Program-made: the position numbers and the translations under genes
NCBI RefSeq assembly: GCF_001665575.1
Contig: NZ_LZSU01000009.1
Span: forward strand, 1-64,000
Direction: 5' to 3'
DNA length: 64,000 bases
Source of the DNA: Mycobacterium sp. 852013-51886_SCH5428379
Lineage (GTDB): Bacteria > Actinomycetota > Actinomycetes > Mycobacteriales > Mycobacteriaceae
In this document: positions 54,428 to 63,420 of the stretch, in pieces
How positions within the stretch are numbered: position 1 is the stretch's first letter
Layout of the letters: each line of letters opens with the position of its first letter
The notes under the pieces: model-generated
The model's input: only the letters and a program-made list of their open reading frames with translations
Told to the model about the DNA's origin: nothing
Database searches by the model: none

Positions 54428-55174
54428 ATGAGCACAGCACACCTGACCGGACGCCGCGCACTGATCACCGGAGGCTCGCGCGGAATCGGCGCCCAGATCG
54501 TCCGCCGGTTGACCGCGGACGGCGCCGCAGTCGCGTTCACGTACTCGGCCTCGGCCTCGGCCGCCGACACCCTCGTTGCCGAACTCACCGCCCAGGGCGC
54601 CACGGTGGTGGCCATTCAGGCCGACGCCGCCGTCCCCGCCCAGAACGTCGACGCGGTTGACAAAGCCGTCGCCGCACTCGGCGGTTTGGACATCGTGGTG
54701 AACAACGCTGGGGTCGCTCACATGGCGCCCATCGACGACTTCCCCGGCGAGCAGTTCGACCGCCTGGTGGCGATCAACATCGGCAGCATGTTCTGGACCA
54801 CCCGCACCGCGATGAAGCATCTCGGCGACGGTGGACGAATCATCAACATCGGCAGCATCAACGCCGATCGGGTGCCGGGCGCCGGCCTGTCGGTCTATGC
54901 GATGACCAAAGGAGCGGTGCAGTCGTTCACCCGCGGACTCGCGCGCGACCTCGGCTCGCGCGGCATCACCGTCAACAACGTGCAGCCCGGCCCGGTCGAC
55001 ACCGACGCCAACCCGGGTCAGGGCGATTTCGCCGAGAGCCTCAAGCTGGTCACCACCCAGGGCCGCTACGGCGACACCACCGACGTCGCCGCCCTGGTGA
55101 GCTTCCTGGCCGGGCCGGAGTCCGGGTACATCACCGGCGCGCACCTCAACATCGACGGCGGCTTCACCGTCTGA
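54428..55174 (+). CDS. Short-chain dehydrogenase/reductase (3-oxoacyl-ACP reductase-like)
   Basis: 248 residues, classical SDR with a complete active site: TGGSRGIG (14-21), NNAG (92-95), Ser143 and YAMTK (Tyr157, Lys161), and the C-terminal GAHLNIDGGFTV. NAD(P)-dependent oxidation of an alcohol or reduction of a ketone; substrate unknown. AGGAGG 7 nt before ATG. Most likely induced by relief of the divergent TetR. Such TetR-SDR pairs often respond to toxic carbonyls (inference). Confidence 0.9.
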   Translation: MSTAHLTGRRALITGGSRGIGAQIVRRLTADGAAVAFTYSASASAADTLVAELTAQGATVVAIQADAAVPAQNVDAVDKAVAALGGLDIVVNNAGVAHMAPIDDFPGEQFDRLVAINIGSMFWTTRTAMKHLGDGGRIINIGSINADRVPGAGLSVYAMTKGAVQSFTRGLARDLGSRGITVNNVQPGPVDTDANPGQGDFAESLKLVTTQGRYGDTTDVAALVSFLAGPESGYITGAHLNIDGGFTV

Positions 55175-55262
55175 CCGGCGGGCTCCGTCGTCCGCACCGG
55201 CGAGTCGAAACGAATGCTCCCGCAACGCATGTTCCGCGGTGAGCCTGCACCTCGCTCGTGTC

Positions 55263-56135
55263 TCAGTCGGGTGGGAACACGACGGGATAGGCCTCGGCGA
55301 AGTCGGCCGACCGTCCGACGGCGGCCCACTTCGTGTCTTCGGCGAGCAGGTTCCGGTCCTGCTGTATCGATCCGTCGACCGCGTTGACGCCGAGCGGCAG
55401 GTGATACGGGATGTCGGTGCGTCGTGACATCTGCACGAGGATCTCGGCGGCCCGCGCAGGATCACCGGCGGTGACTGCGCCGCCTCTGCGAATCGCACCC
55501 ATGGCCCCGACCGTATCGGCGTACGCCTCCGGGACATCCGCGATGGACATGGACGCACCTGCCCAGTCAGTGGCGAAACCGCTGGGTTCGACGACGAGCA
55601 CCCGCAACCCGAAAGGTGCCGTCTCCGCCTGCAGGACACGCGAGAACCCGTCGATGGCGAATTTCGCCGCCTGGTAGGACGCGATGCCCGGTGAGCCGCC
55701 GACGCGTCCACCCATCGACGAGAACTGGATGATCAGGCCGCCCTGCTGTTCCCGGAAAACCGGGATGGCTGCCCTGGAGACGTTGTAGACGCCCCAGAAG
55801 TTGGTCTCGAACTGGGCACGGAAGTCGTCCTCCGACACGGTCTCGATCGGCGCGACGTTGGCATAGCCGGCGTTGTTCACCACGATGTCGATGCGCCCGA
55901 ACCGCTTTCGCGTCTCGGCAATGGCCGCACCGACCGCCGTCGCGTCGGTGACGTCGAGTGCCAGCGGCAGGATCCGCTCGCCGTGAGCCGTTACGAGGTC
56001 GGTGAGCGTCTCCGGACGCCGCGCGGTCGCCGCAACCGAATCCCCCGCGGACAGCACCGCCTCGACCAGCGCCCTCCCGAACCCGCGGGAGGAGCCGGTG
56101 ACGAACCAGACGCGAGACACGCTGTCCCCGCTCAC
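55263..56135 (-). CDS. Short-chain dehydrogenase/reductase
   Basis: 290 residues from GTG 56135, chosen because it overlaps the stop of the upstream gene (GTGA). [15 protein letters not shown] binds the cofactor, [15 protein letters not shown] follows, and the active site is Ser140/YQAAK (Tyr154, Lys158). The C-terminal region (~200-290) is longer than in small SDRs, like the oxidoreductases acting on retinol-type or steroid substrates. Coupled to the DUF1348 gene. Confidence 0.88.
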   Translation of the reverse strand: MSGDSVSRVWFVTGSSRGFGRALVEAVLSAGDSVAATARRPETLTDLVTAHGERILPLALDVTDATAVGAAIAETRKRFGRIDIVVNNAGYANVAPIETVSEDDFRAQFETNFWGVYNVSRAAIPVFREQQGGLIIQFSSMGGRVGGSPGIASYQAAKFAIDGFSRVLQAETAPFGLRVLVVEPSGFATDWAGASMSIADVPEAYADTVGAMGAIRRGGAVTAGDPARAAEILVQMSRRTDIPYHLPLGVNAVDGSIQQDRNLLAEDTKWAAVGRSADFAEAYPVVFPPD

Positions 56136-56503
56136 AGTCCCAACTCGCTGAGGTCGGGGTGGCCCTGTGGGCGCGGCCCGCTTAGATCCCAATGGAACAG
56201 GCGGTCCTTCCCCGTTTCATCGTGGAACTCGTAGGCGAACCGGACAGCGATGCGGTCGTTCCCGAACGCCCAGAGTTCCTTGATGAGCCGGTAATCGAGC
56301 TCACGGGCCCATTTGTCGGTGAGGAACTCGACGATCTGCGCACGTCCGCACACCAAGGTGGAGCGGTTGCGCCACCGACTGTCGGCGGTGTACCCCAGCG
56401 CGACCCGTTGCGGGTCTCGTGTGTTCCACAGATCCTCTCCTGCACGGACCTTCGCGATGGCGGTATCGCGCCCGAAGGGTGGGGAGAGTGCCGATGTCGT
56501 CAC
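56132..56503 (-). CDS. DUF1348/NTF2-like protein with an internal deletion
   Basis: 123 residues from GTG 56503 (AAAGGGA upstream). The family pattern is clear: [61 protein letters not shown] (as [17 protein letters not shown]) and the C-terminal HPDLSELGL. Full-length members are about 150 residues. Here about 35 residues that normally follow the FHD strand (Asn-Trp-rich strand, then INDxPI) are missing, and the sequence jumps in frame to [13 protein letters not shown]. The missing part includes beta strands of the cone, so the fold may be impaired. Overlaps the downstream SDR. Confidence 0.8.
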   Translation of the reverse strand: MTTSALSPPFGRDTAIAKVRAGEDLWNTRDPQRVALGYTADSRWRNRSTLVCGRAQIVEFLTDKWARELDYRLIKELWAFGNDRIAVRFAYEFHDETGKDRLFHWDLSGPRPQGHPDLSELGL

Positions 56504-56614
56504 AGGTGTGTTCCCTTTCAGGACGTCAGGAATCCGAGCGGGCCAGCACAAGCATCCCCCTCTGGGCACTGCGCGCGTATCCGCCACTGGCCAGTGCGAT
56601 GCGCCAGTCATGAC

Positions 56615-59368
56615 TCAGGGCAGTACGCGGTCGAGCTGGCCGCGCGAGGTGATTCCCAACTTCGTGAACACCTTGCCGAGGTGGTACTGCACGGTGCGAG
56701 CGCTGATGAACAGCCGGGCGCCGATTTCCGGGTTCGACAATCCGTCCCTGGCCAGGCGCGCCACCTGGGCCTCCTGCGCGGTGAGTTGCTGATCGGCCAC
56801 CGGCGAATCGGTCTTGCGCGGGGTGTCGCCGACGGCGGCCAGTTCGCGCCGGGACCGCTCGGCGAACGCGCCCATGCCCATGTCGGTGAACATCTCATGA
56901 GCGGTGCGCAGTTCGGCGCGGGCCTCGCCGCGGCGGCGTTCCCGGCGCAACCATTCCCCGTACACCAGGTGCGCGCGGGCCAGTTCGGCCCGCACCCGGG
57001 TGCGACTGAGGTGCTCGATCGCTTCGCGGTAACAGCGCTCGGCCCCATCACCCACGGCGACGATGGCCCGTGACCGCTTTTCGAGGCCGAGTGCCCAGTC
57101 GGTGCCGCTGGAGCTGGTGATGTGACTGAGCCGGTGCAGCGTGTCGGTTGCCTCCGACAAGGCGCCGCTACGCACCGCGGCCTCGATGAGCTCCGGCAGG
57201 GCCCAGCTCGCGGAACTCAACTCCGAGAGGTCCTCGGTCGCATGTCTGGCCGCGGCGAGCGCTGAGTGGTAATCACCGCACCCGTTGTGCAGCACGGCTT
57301 TCGCCCACGAGGTGAACGTGAGGCCGTTTCCCTCGCCCCGTGCGGTGACTTCCGCCGTCGTGGTCGCGGCCAGCGCCGCCACCACGTCGTGCTCACCGCG
57401 CATCGCCGCAAGGCCGAGTGCGGCGTAGGGCGCGATCCTGGTGCCCGTCGCGTCTGTGGCGCTCTGCAATTCCTCGATCAGGGCTGCGGCGCCTTTGAGA
57501 TCCCCGTGCACGAGCAACGTGCATGCGCGCGAGTTCAACGCCAGCGGCACGTGGCTCAGCGCGCCGGCGCCCCGGACCAGTTCGACGTGGCGTTCGGAGA
57601 GGCGGTACCACCCGTCGTCGTCCCAGGACCGGGTCGCGGCGACGAATGCGCACCACACCCACCTGCGCTGCTCCTCGGGTGACAGGTCGTCGAAGGCGTT
57701 GAGCGCGAGTCGAAGTCGTGGCAGAGCAGCGGCATACCCGTCGATGAAGTGCGTGACCAGCCAGTCGAGCAACAGGTCGGCCATCTCCGGCCGACCCGTC
57801 GGCCGCGGCGCGGTCGCGGCGGCGCGGGCGATCTCGAGGGCACTTCCCCCCGCGGCGAGGCGGCCGGCGAACATGGTGGCCGTGAAAGCGTCCATGTACG
57901 TCGTCCGCGAGAGCGCGGGGTCGATGAATTCCAGTTGTGTGGCCGCCTTCAACAACAACGGCGGCGCGTCACTGCCCCGGCTGGAGAGGAACGCGATCCG
58001 CCCGCGGGCCAAATCGGCACCGGCCTGCTGTAGGCGGGTGAGCGGCCCGCCTTCGGCCATCGCGAGAAGGTCCGTCGCCGTGTCGAACGCACCGGCCTCG
58101 ATCTTGGCCGACGCCGCGGCCAGGGCGCGATCGGCGCGTTGCGCCGGGGACACCGTGAGCGTCGCCGCCCGTTCCAGGAATGCCGCCGCTGCCCCGACGC
58201 CGCCGCGGACCTGTGCCCGCGCGGCCGAACTCTCCAAGTCGGCGGCGACGGTGTCGTCGGGTCCGGAAGCGGCATGCGCCCGATGCCAGGCTCGTCGATC
58301 GGGGTCGGTCTGGGCGTCGGTGGCCATCGCGAGCGCGCGGTGCGCTTCGCGCCGCTGCGCGAGCGTCGCAGAGTGATAGGCCGCCGACCGCACCAGCGGA
58401 TGCCGGAACCGCACGCGACTGGCGAACGTCGCCAACTCAGCCTCGACGGCAGGCGCCGCAGCCTCGCTGTCGATGCCCAATTCGGTTGCCGCGCGCCACA
58501 TCAGCGCGACATCGCCCGTAGGCTCCGCGGCGGCGATCGTCAGCAGCCGCCTGGTGTCCTCGGGCAGCGTGTCGATCCGGGCCCGAAAAGTGGACTCCAC
58601 GTCAGCCGGCAGACGGACCGCCTCGGGCACTCCGAAACCGCCCGCGAGTTCTTCGGCGCTCAGCGCTCGGGGAAGCTCCAGCAGAGCCAACGGATTACCG
58701 CGGGTCTCGGCGACGATCTGGTCGCGGACCCGGGTGTCGATCGGCCCGGCCAACGCCGTTTCGAGTAGCACCCGCGCATCGATACCGCGCAAGCCGCGGA
58801 TCACGAGGGCGGGCAATCCGGTGAACGCTTCGGTGGGAACCCGCGCGGCGAACACCAGACCCACGGACTCCGCCCCCAACCGGCGTGCCACGAACGCAAG
58901 GACCTGCGCCGAAGCCCGGTCCAGCCACTGTTCGTCGTCGGCCAGACACAGCAGTGGCCGCTCCTCGGCGGCATGCGACAGGAGGTTCAACACCGCGAGA
59001 CCGACGAGGAAGCGGTCCGGTGCGGGTCCGGTGCTCATGCCGAGCGCGGTGCTCAACGCCACCCGCTGCGGTTCAGGCAATCGGCCCTCGTGCTCCATAA
59101 GCGGCAGGCACAATTGGTGCAGGCCTGCGAAGGCCAATTCCATTTCGGCCTGGACCCCGGCGGTCCGAACGACGCGGCAGTCGACCGCCGATGCCGCGAG
59201 ATGTTCCAACAGTGCGGTCTTACCAGCGCCTGCGTCACCGCGGAGCACCAACGCGCGACTCTCTCCGGCGTTCAGCGCAGCGACCAACCCGTCGAGCACC
59301 GCGACTTCCTCACGACGCCCGATCAGCTCGACCGCGCCGCCGTTCCCGGCGGCACCGCTTGCCCGCAC
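56615..59368 (-). CDS. LuxR family ATP-binding regulator (LAL type)
   Basis: 917 residues. N-terminal AAA/STAND ATPase: Walker A GDAGAGKT (44-51), Walker B LLCLADDEQWLDRAS. A long helical repeat (TPR-like) region spans ~380-840. The C-terminal LuxR helix-turn-helix is 862-917 (LTAQEAQVARL, LSNPEIGARLFISARTVQYHLGKVFTKLGI as shorter pieces: NPEIGARLFISARTVQYHL). Large ATP-binding LuxR regulators commonly activate catabolic or secondary-metabolism genes in actinobacteria. Target unknown; the adjacent SDR/DUF1348 pair is downstream on the same strand. Confidence 0.9.
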   Translation of the reverse strand: MRASGAAGNGGAVELIGRREEVAVLDGLVAALNAGESRALVLRGDAGAGKTALLEHLAASAVDCRVVRTAGVQAEMELAFAGLHQLCLPLMEHEGRLPEPQRVALSTALGMSTGPAPDRFLVGLAVLNLLSHAAEERPLLCLADDEQWLDRASAQVLAFVARRLGAESVGLVFAARVPTEAFTGLPALVIRGLRGIDARVLLETALAGPIDTRVRDQIVAETRGNPLALLELPRALSAEELAGGFGVPEAVRLPADVESTFRARIDTLPEDTRRLLTIAAAEPTGDVALMWRAATELGIDSEAAAPAVEAELATFASRVRFRHPLVRSAAYHSATLAQRREAHRALAMATDAQTDPDRRAWHRAHAASGPDDTVAADLESSAARAQVRGGVGAAAAFLERAATLTVSPAQRADRALAAASAKIEAGAFDTATDLLAMAEGGPLTRLQQAGADLARGRIAFLSSRGSDAPPLLLKAATQLEFIDPALSRTTYMDAFTATMFAGRLAAGGSALEIARAAATAPRPTGRPEMADLLLDWLVTHFIDGYAAALPRLRLALNAFDDLSPEEQRRWVWCAFVAATRSWDDDGWYRLSERHVELVRGAGALSHVPLALNSRACTLLVHGDLKGAAALIEELQSATDATGTRIAPYAALGLAAMRGEHDVVAALAATTTAEVTARGEGNGLTFTSWAKAVLHNGCGDYHSALAAARHATEDLSELSSASWALPELIEAAVRSGALSEATDTLHRLSHITSSSGTDWALGLEKRSRAIVAVGDGAERCYREAIEHLSRTRVRAELARAHLVYGEWLRRERRRGEARAELRTAHEMFTDMGMGAFAERSRRELAAVGDTPRKTDSPVADQQLTAQEAQVARLARDGLSNPEIGARLFISARTVQYHLGKVFTKLGITSRGQLDRVLP

Positions 59369-59593
59369 GGGTCGACGTTATATCGCCCGGACCGGCTTCG
59401 CTGCGGTTGGTTGGTCCGTCGGTTTTAGCTGGTCGCGGACCATCCAGGCGCGCCGCGGCTACTGTGCCGCCACGAGGGAATCAGGCCCCCGGCCTGCGCC
59501 CCCCGGGCATCGCTTAAGCAAGGCGATTACGGTAATAACTGCGGGTGCGGCGTTGCCCCGCTGCCCTCTTCCCATCTGTTCGCGAGGAGATCC

Positions 59594-60469
59594 ATGCGGT
59601 TACGGCGGTTCGCGATCGTCTGTGCGGCACTGCTCATCACCGGTTGCGCACCACAGGTCTGGGGCGCGCCGCCCACCGTCGCGCCCCAGGCTCCCGTCCC
59701 GGCGCCGCCGGCCGCCCCACCCGCACCGACGGCATTCGACGGGCTCGACGCCCGCGTCCGTCAGGCGACCGCCGACGCCGCGGAATCCGGCGCCGAGATC
59801 GAGACCGTGGTGTTGGACCGCACCACCGGCCAGGTCGTGTCCAACGGGGTCACCACGCCTTTCCCGATCGCGTCCGTGGTGAAGCTGTTCATCGCCGACG
59901 ACCTGCTGCTGCAGGAAGCGGAGGGCACGACGGAACTGTCTCCGGCCGACCACGCCGCACTCGACCGCATGCTGCGCGCCTCCGATGACGGCGCGGCGGA
60001 GCAGTTCTGGGAGCGCAGCGGTGGGACCGCCATCGTCGACCGCATCGTCGCCCGGTACGGGCTGACCGGTACGACCGCGCCCCCGAACGGGCATTGGGAC
60101 GTCACGCTCAGCACCGCAGCGGACCTCGTGCGCTACTACGCCATGCTGCTGGACGGTACCGGCGGGCTCCCGGCCGACCGGGCCGACGTCATCATCGGCA
60201 ACCTCGCACAGTCCACGCCGACGGGCGCCGACGGTTATCCGCAGCGGTTTGGCATCCCCGACGGGCTGGGTGCCGAGCCGGTGGCGGTCAAACAGGGCTG
60301 GTTCTGCTGCTGGAACGGCGCCAACCAGCTGCACGTGTCCACCGCCGCGATCGGGCCCGACCGCCGCTACGTGATGGCCATCAGCTCGGTGGGACCCAGC
60401 GACGCCTCCGAGGCACGCGAAACCCTTACGCGCGCCGTCAAGACGATGTTCCCGGGCGGCGCGATCTAA
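59594..60469 (+). CDS. Serine beta-lactamase-like lipoprotein
   Basis: 291 residues. Lipobox LITGC puts the lipid anchor on Cys18. A Pro/Ala-rich linker to ~48 precedes a class A beta-lactamase/D-Ala-D-Ala peptidase-like domain with Ser94 and Lys97 in ASVVKL. DRMLRASDDGAAEQF holds the SDN-like second motif as SDD. A third motif KQGWFC takes the place of KTG. Thus it is a membrane-anchored serine hydrolase of the penicillin-recognising family with altered second and third motifs; beta-lactam hydrolysis is not assured. The preceding 225-nt gap (59369-59593) holds AT-rich TAATAA near 59532 but no clear promoter. Confidence 0.8.
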   Translation: MRLRRFAIVCAALLITGCAPQVWGAPPTVAPQAPVPAPPAAPPAPTAFDGLDARVRQATADAAESGAEIETVVLDRTTGQVVSNGVTTPFPIASVVKLFIADDLLLQEAEGTTELSPADHAALDRMLRASDDGAAEQFWERSGGTAIVDRIVARYGLTGTTAPPNGHWDVTLSTAADLVRYYAMLLDGTGGLPADRADVIIGNLAQSTPTGADGYPQRFGIPDGLGAEPVAVKQGWFCCWNGANQLHVSTAAIGPDRRYVMAISSVGPSDASEARETLTRAVKTMFPGGAI

Positions 60470-60556
60470 CACGCCGCCCGGCGGCCCTGCGCGCCATCTC
60501 TATGCTGGGGGCTTGATCCGCTGAGCGGGAGGGCCACGAAAGCGGGGGTAGGGCAC

Positions 60557-61174
60557 GTGCGCGACGACGAGACGAACAACGACCGGGACGGGCTACCGGC
60601 CGCGAACGAGCCGGCACCGGGTGACCGCCCGTCCGGGACGATCCGCTGGCAGGACGCTGCCACCGCCCGCCCGCGCCAGCCGACCGTGGCCGAGGCCCGT
60701 CAACGCGACAAGGCGCGAAAGGCCCGCGAGGCCGCCGCACTCTTCGCCGAGGAGCAGGCGCGCCGACAGGAGGCTCGAGCGGCGTCGCGACGCAAGGCCA
60801 TGATGGGGTCGGTCGCGGTGGTGGGGCTCGTCGGCGTCGTCGCACTCGGCTATCACGTTCTCAACGACGACGACGAGGTGTCCGCGACCTGTGTCCGGGA
60901 CGGCACCAACGAGGTGGTCCCCGAGCAGTACTGTTCGACCGGCAGCGCCGGAGTCGGCGGCCTCTTCATCTTCGCCGGGACGCCCTACCGGTACTACTAC
61001 GGCGGTAACAACGGCGGTGTCGGCACCACCGCGCGCGGCGGCACCCTCGAACTGCCGAGAGGCGCTACCGGCAGGACGTCGGCCGGACAGACCATCACCC
61101 GCGGCGGCGCCGACTCCGGTTCGATCACTCGCGGTGGCTTCGGTTCGAGCAGCCAGAGCGGCTCGGGCAGCTGA
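60557..61174 (+). CDS. YgiB/DUF1190-like single-pass membrane protein
   Basis: 205 residues. Charged, helical N-terminal cytosolic part (~1-78, ARQRDKARKAREAAALFAEEQARRQ as a predicted coiled coil). One membrane helix 81-99. Then a Gly/Ser/Tyr-rich exterior part with CVRDGTNEVVPEQYC and YRYYYGG. The Cys pair and the Gly-rich tail with repeated TRGG recall YgiB/DUF1190 proteins, whose genes sit next to YgiC-type ATP-grasp genes, as here (1-nt gap). GTG start. Identification rests on context plus composition. Confidence 0.6.
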   Translation: MRDDETNNDRDGLPAANEPAPGDRPSGTIRWQDAATARPRQPTVAEARQRDKARKAREAAALFAEEQARRQEARAASRRKAMMGSVAVVGLVGVVALGYHVLNDDDEVSATCVRDGTNEVVPEQYCSTGSAGVGGLFIFAGTPYRYYYGGNNGGVGTTARGGTLELPRGATGRTSAGQTITRGGADSGSITRGGFGSSSQSGSGS

Positions 61175-61175
61175 G

Positions 61176-62342
61176 ATGAGACGGGAACGCCACGCTCCGC
61201 GCGCCGGGTGGCAACGCATCGTCGGCGAGCAGGGCATGTGCTTCGGCACCCCGGCACGCGACGCCACCGGAGCGGAGCGGCCCTACTGGGACGAATCCGT
61301 GCACTACGTCTTCGACATGGACGAGGTGCTGTCGATCGAGGCATCGGTCGAGGTGCTGCACTCGATGTGCCTGGACGCGGTCGAACACGTCATACTCACC
61401 GAGCGCTATCGGGACTTCGGGCTGCCCGAGTGGTCCTGGGAACACATCGAGAAGTCCTGGCGCCGCGGCGATCCGCACCTCTACGGCCGCTTCGACCTAC
61501 GCTACGACGGCAGTCGCCCGCCAGTCCTGTTGGAGTACAACGCCGATACCCCGACGTCGCTGCTCGAGGCGGCGATCCTGCAGTGGCACTGGAAGACTGC
61601 GGTCTTCCCCGCCGACGATCAGTGGAATTCGCTGCACGAACGGCTGGTCGCCCGGTGGGCGGAGATCCGGCACCTGCTGCCCGGCTCCGAAACCCACTTC
61701 ACGTGGTCGTCGGCCGACCCGACCGGTGAGGACAACGTCACGCTGGCCTACATCCAGGAGTGCGCCGCGGAGGCGGGGCTGCACACCGTGGGCCTGCCGA
61801 TCGAGGAGATCGGTTGGGACGAGGACCTGGACCGGTTCGTCGACCTCGAGGAGGCTCCCATCGCCTCCATCTTCAAGCTGTACCCCTGGGAGTGGCTCAT
61901 CGACGACGACTTCGGCCGTCGCGCAGTCGAATCGCTTCCGCAGACGATGTGGGTCGAGCCGATGTGGAAGACGCTGCTGAGCAACAAGGCGATCCTGGCG
62001 GTGCTGTGGGAGATGCACCCCGGCCACCCGAACCTGTTGCCGGCGTACGTCGACGATCCGCACGAGCTGGTCGACTTCGTCCGCAAGCCGAAACTGGGCC
62101 GCGAGGGCGCGAACGTCACGATCGTCGCCGACGGGCACGAGACGCAGACCGGCGGCGTCTACGGCGAGGAGGGATTCGTCTACCAGCTGTTCGATCCGCT
62201 GCCGCAGTTCGACGACATGCGCCCGGCGCTCGGGGCGTGGATCGTCGGGGACGAGTCCGCCGGACTCGGCATCCGCGAGACCTCCGGGCTCGTCACCGAC
62301 GACGGCGCCGCCTTCGTACCCCACCGCATTCCGATGTCGTGA
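61176..62342 (+). CDS. Glutathionylspermidine synthase-like ATP-grasp ligase (YgiC/YjfC type)
   Basis: 388 residues, matching the C-terminal ligase domain of glutathionylspermidine synthase. Motifs: WDESVHYVFDMDEV, RFDLRYDGSRPPVLLEYNADTPTSLLEAA (as LLEYNADTPTSLLEA, the Mg/ATP loop), FKLYPWEWL, and KPKLGREGANV (ATP-binding Gly-rich strand). The protein lacks the amidase domain. Predicted to ligate an amine or peptide carboxylate to an unknown substrate at ATP cost; spermidine is not certain. ATG is 1 nt after the YgiB-like stop (TGAGATG). Followed by a DUF350 membrane protein. Confidence 0.85.
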   Translation: MRRERHAPRAGWQRIVGEQGMCFGTPARDATGAERPYWDESVHYVFDMDEVLSIEASVEVLHSMCLDAVEHVILTERYRDFGLPEWSWEHIEKSWRRGDPHLYGRFDLRYDGSRPPVLLEYNADTPTSLLEAAILQWHWKTAVFPADDQWNSLHERLVARWAEIRHLLPGSETHFTWSSADPTGEDNVTLAYIQECAAEAGLHTVGLPIEEIGWDEDLDRFVDLEEAPIASIFKLYPWEWLIDDDFGRRAVESLPQTMWVEPMWKTLLSNKAILAVLWEMHPGHPNLLPAYVDDPHELVDFVRKPKLGREGANVTIVADGHETQTGGVYGEEGFVYQLFDPLPQFDDMRPALGAWIVGDESAGLGIRETSGLVTDDGAAFVPHRIPMS

Positions 62343-62364
62343 CCGAGAGGAACTCCCCCGCCCC

Positions 62365-62814
62365 ATGACGACCCTTGCTTTGCAAGACGATTACTGGTCC
62401 GTCCTCGGTCACGGTGTGGCCGCGATCGCGCTGTATGCCATCGTCGGCCTCGCGCTGATCGTGCTCGGATTCTTCGTGCTCGATTGGACGACGCCGGGAC
62501 CCCTGCGGACGCTCGTGCAGGCGCGACGCCCCAACGCGGCGGCGATCGCCGCATCGGGCCTGGTATCCCTGTCGCTGGTCGTGGTGCTCGCGATCTTCGC
62601 CTCGTCCGGCGACCTGCTCGACGGGCTGATCCGAACGGTCGTCTTCGGGCTGCTCGGTATTGTCGCCCAAGCGGTTTCGGTGCGCGTCGTCGAGCTGATC
62701 ACCGGCATCGACGTCGGTGCCGTGCTGGCCGCCGAACGCTACACGCCGGAGGTGCTGGTGGTGGTGGCTGCGCACTTCGGGTTGGGGCTCATCGTCGCGG
62801 CGTCCATCCTCTGA
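62365..62814 (+). CDS. DUF350 membrane protein (YjfL-like)
   Basis: 149 residues, four membrane helices arranged as two similar halves (YAIVGLALIVLGFFVLDWTTP, then GLLGIVAQAVSVRVVE and VAAHFGLGLIVAASIL). VLGFFVLDWTTPG near residue 35 is the usual DUF350 motif with Asp-x-x-Thr-Pro. E. coli YjfL belongs to this family and is encoded with YjfM (DUF1190) and YjfC (ATP-grasp), the same trio found here. It probably forms a membrane platform for the ligase or a small channel (inference). Confidence 0.82.
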   Translation: MTTLALQDDYWSVLGHGVAAIALYAIVGLALIVLGFFVLDWTTPGPLRTLVQARRPNAAAIAASGLVSLSLVVVLAIFASSGDLLDGLIRTVVFGLLGIVAQAVSVRVVELITGIDVGAVLAAERYTPEVLVVVAAHFGLGLIVAASIL

Positions 62815-62827
62815 CGGGACCCCGGGG

Positions 62828-63361
62828 ATGCGTTCGTCGGGAGGTCCGCGGCGGTGGACCCGGCTCGCTACCGTCGCCAACGGCGCTCACCTGTTCTATG
62901 AACTGGCCGCCGGGGTCGCGATGCCGTTCGCGTCGCGGACGGGACCGGTGGTCGCCGCTGCGGGGTGGGCGACGGGCACGGCCGCGGCCTACTCGGCCGC
63001 CGGTCGTCGGAACCGTTCGTGGGACGGCATTTTCGGGCTTCTCAACGGGGTGTATCTGACGGCGGTGATCGCGCACTTCATCTACTGGCCGAAGCGGTGG
63101 ATCGGGGGCGTGCCCTACCTGACCGAATGCGAAGGTATGCGCGGCGCGGTGGTGGCGCCCTACAACGGGATCCTCTGTGTATCCGGGGTGGCCGCCGTCG
63201 CCGGCCTGTTCGAGCACGGCCGCGCAGGCGCCCGTGGCGCACTGGTGACCCTGGTCGGCGTCCCCCTCCTGCTCAGGCTGCAGGCCATCGAGTTCCGGCG
63301 GCTGCGCGTCCAGGCGCAGCGGCAACCGGGCTGGTGGAACCGGCGGCTGCAGCCGGAATAG
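62828..63361 (+). CDS. Predicted membrane protein of unknown function
   Basis: 177 residues, four or five hydrophobic segments (ATVANGAHLFYELAAGVAMPF, GIFGLLNGVYLTAVIAHFIYWP, GILCVSGVAAVAGLFEHG). A central YWPKRWIGGVPYLTECEGM and a basic C-terminus (RRLRVQAQRQ). No family recognised. ATG 62828 is 13 nt after the DUF350 stop, so it belongs to the same transcript and may be a fourth component. Confidence 0.65.
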   Translation: MRSSGGPRRWTRLATVANGAHLFYELAAGVAMPFASRTGPVVAAAGWATGTAAAYSAAGRRNRSWDGIFGLLNGVYLTAVIAHFIYWPKRWIGGVPYLTECEGMRGAVVAPYNGILCVSGVAAVAGLFEHGRAGARGALVTLVGVPLLLRLQAIEFRRLRVQAQRQPGWWNRRLQPE

Positions 63362-63420
63362 CCGTCGCACAACCGGTGTTGGCCCGCAGGTAGGCGGAGC
63401 GACGACACGGAGGCGGCAAC

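Noticed and set aside
60473..60485. GC-rich palindrome just after the lipoprotein gene
   Set aside because: No following T-tract and only a 5-bp stem; common in 70% GC DNA. Not called as a terminator.
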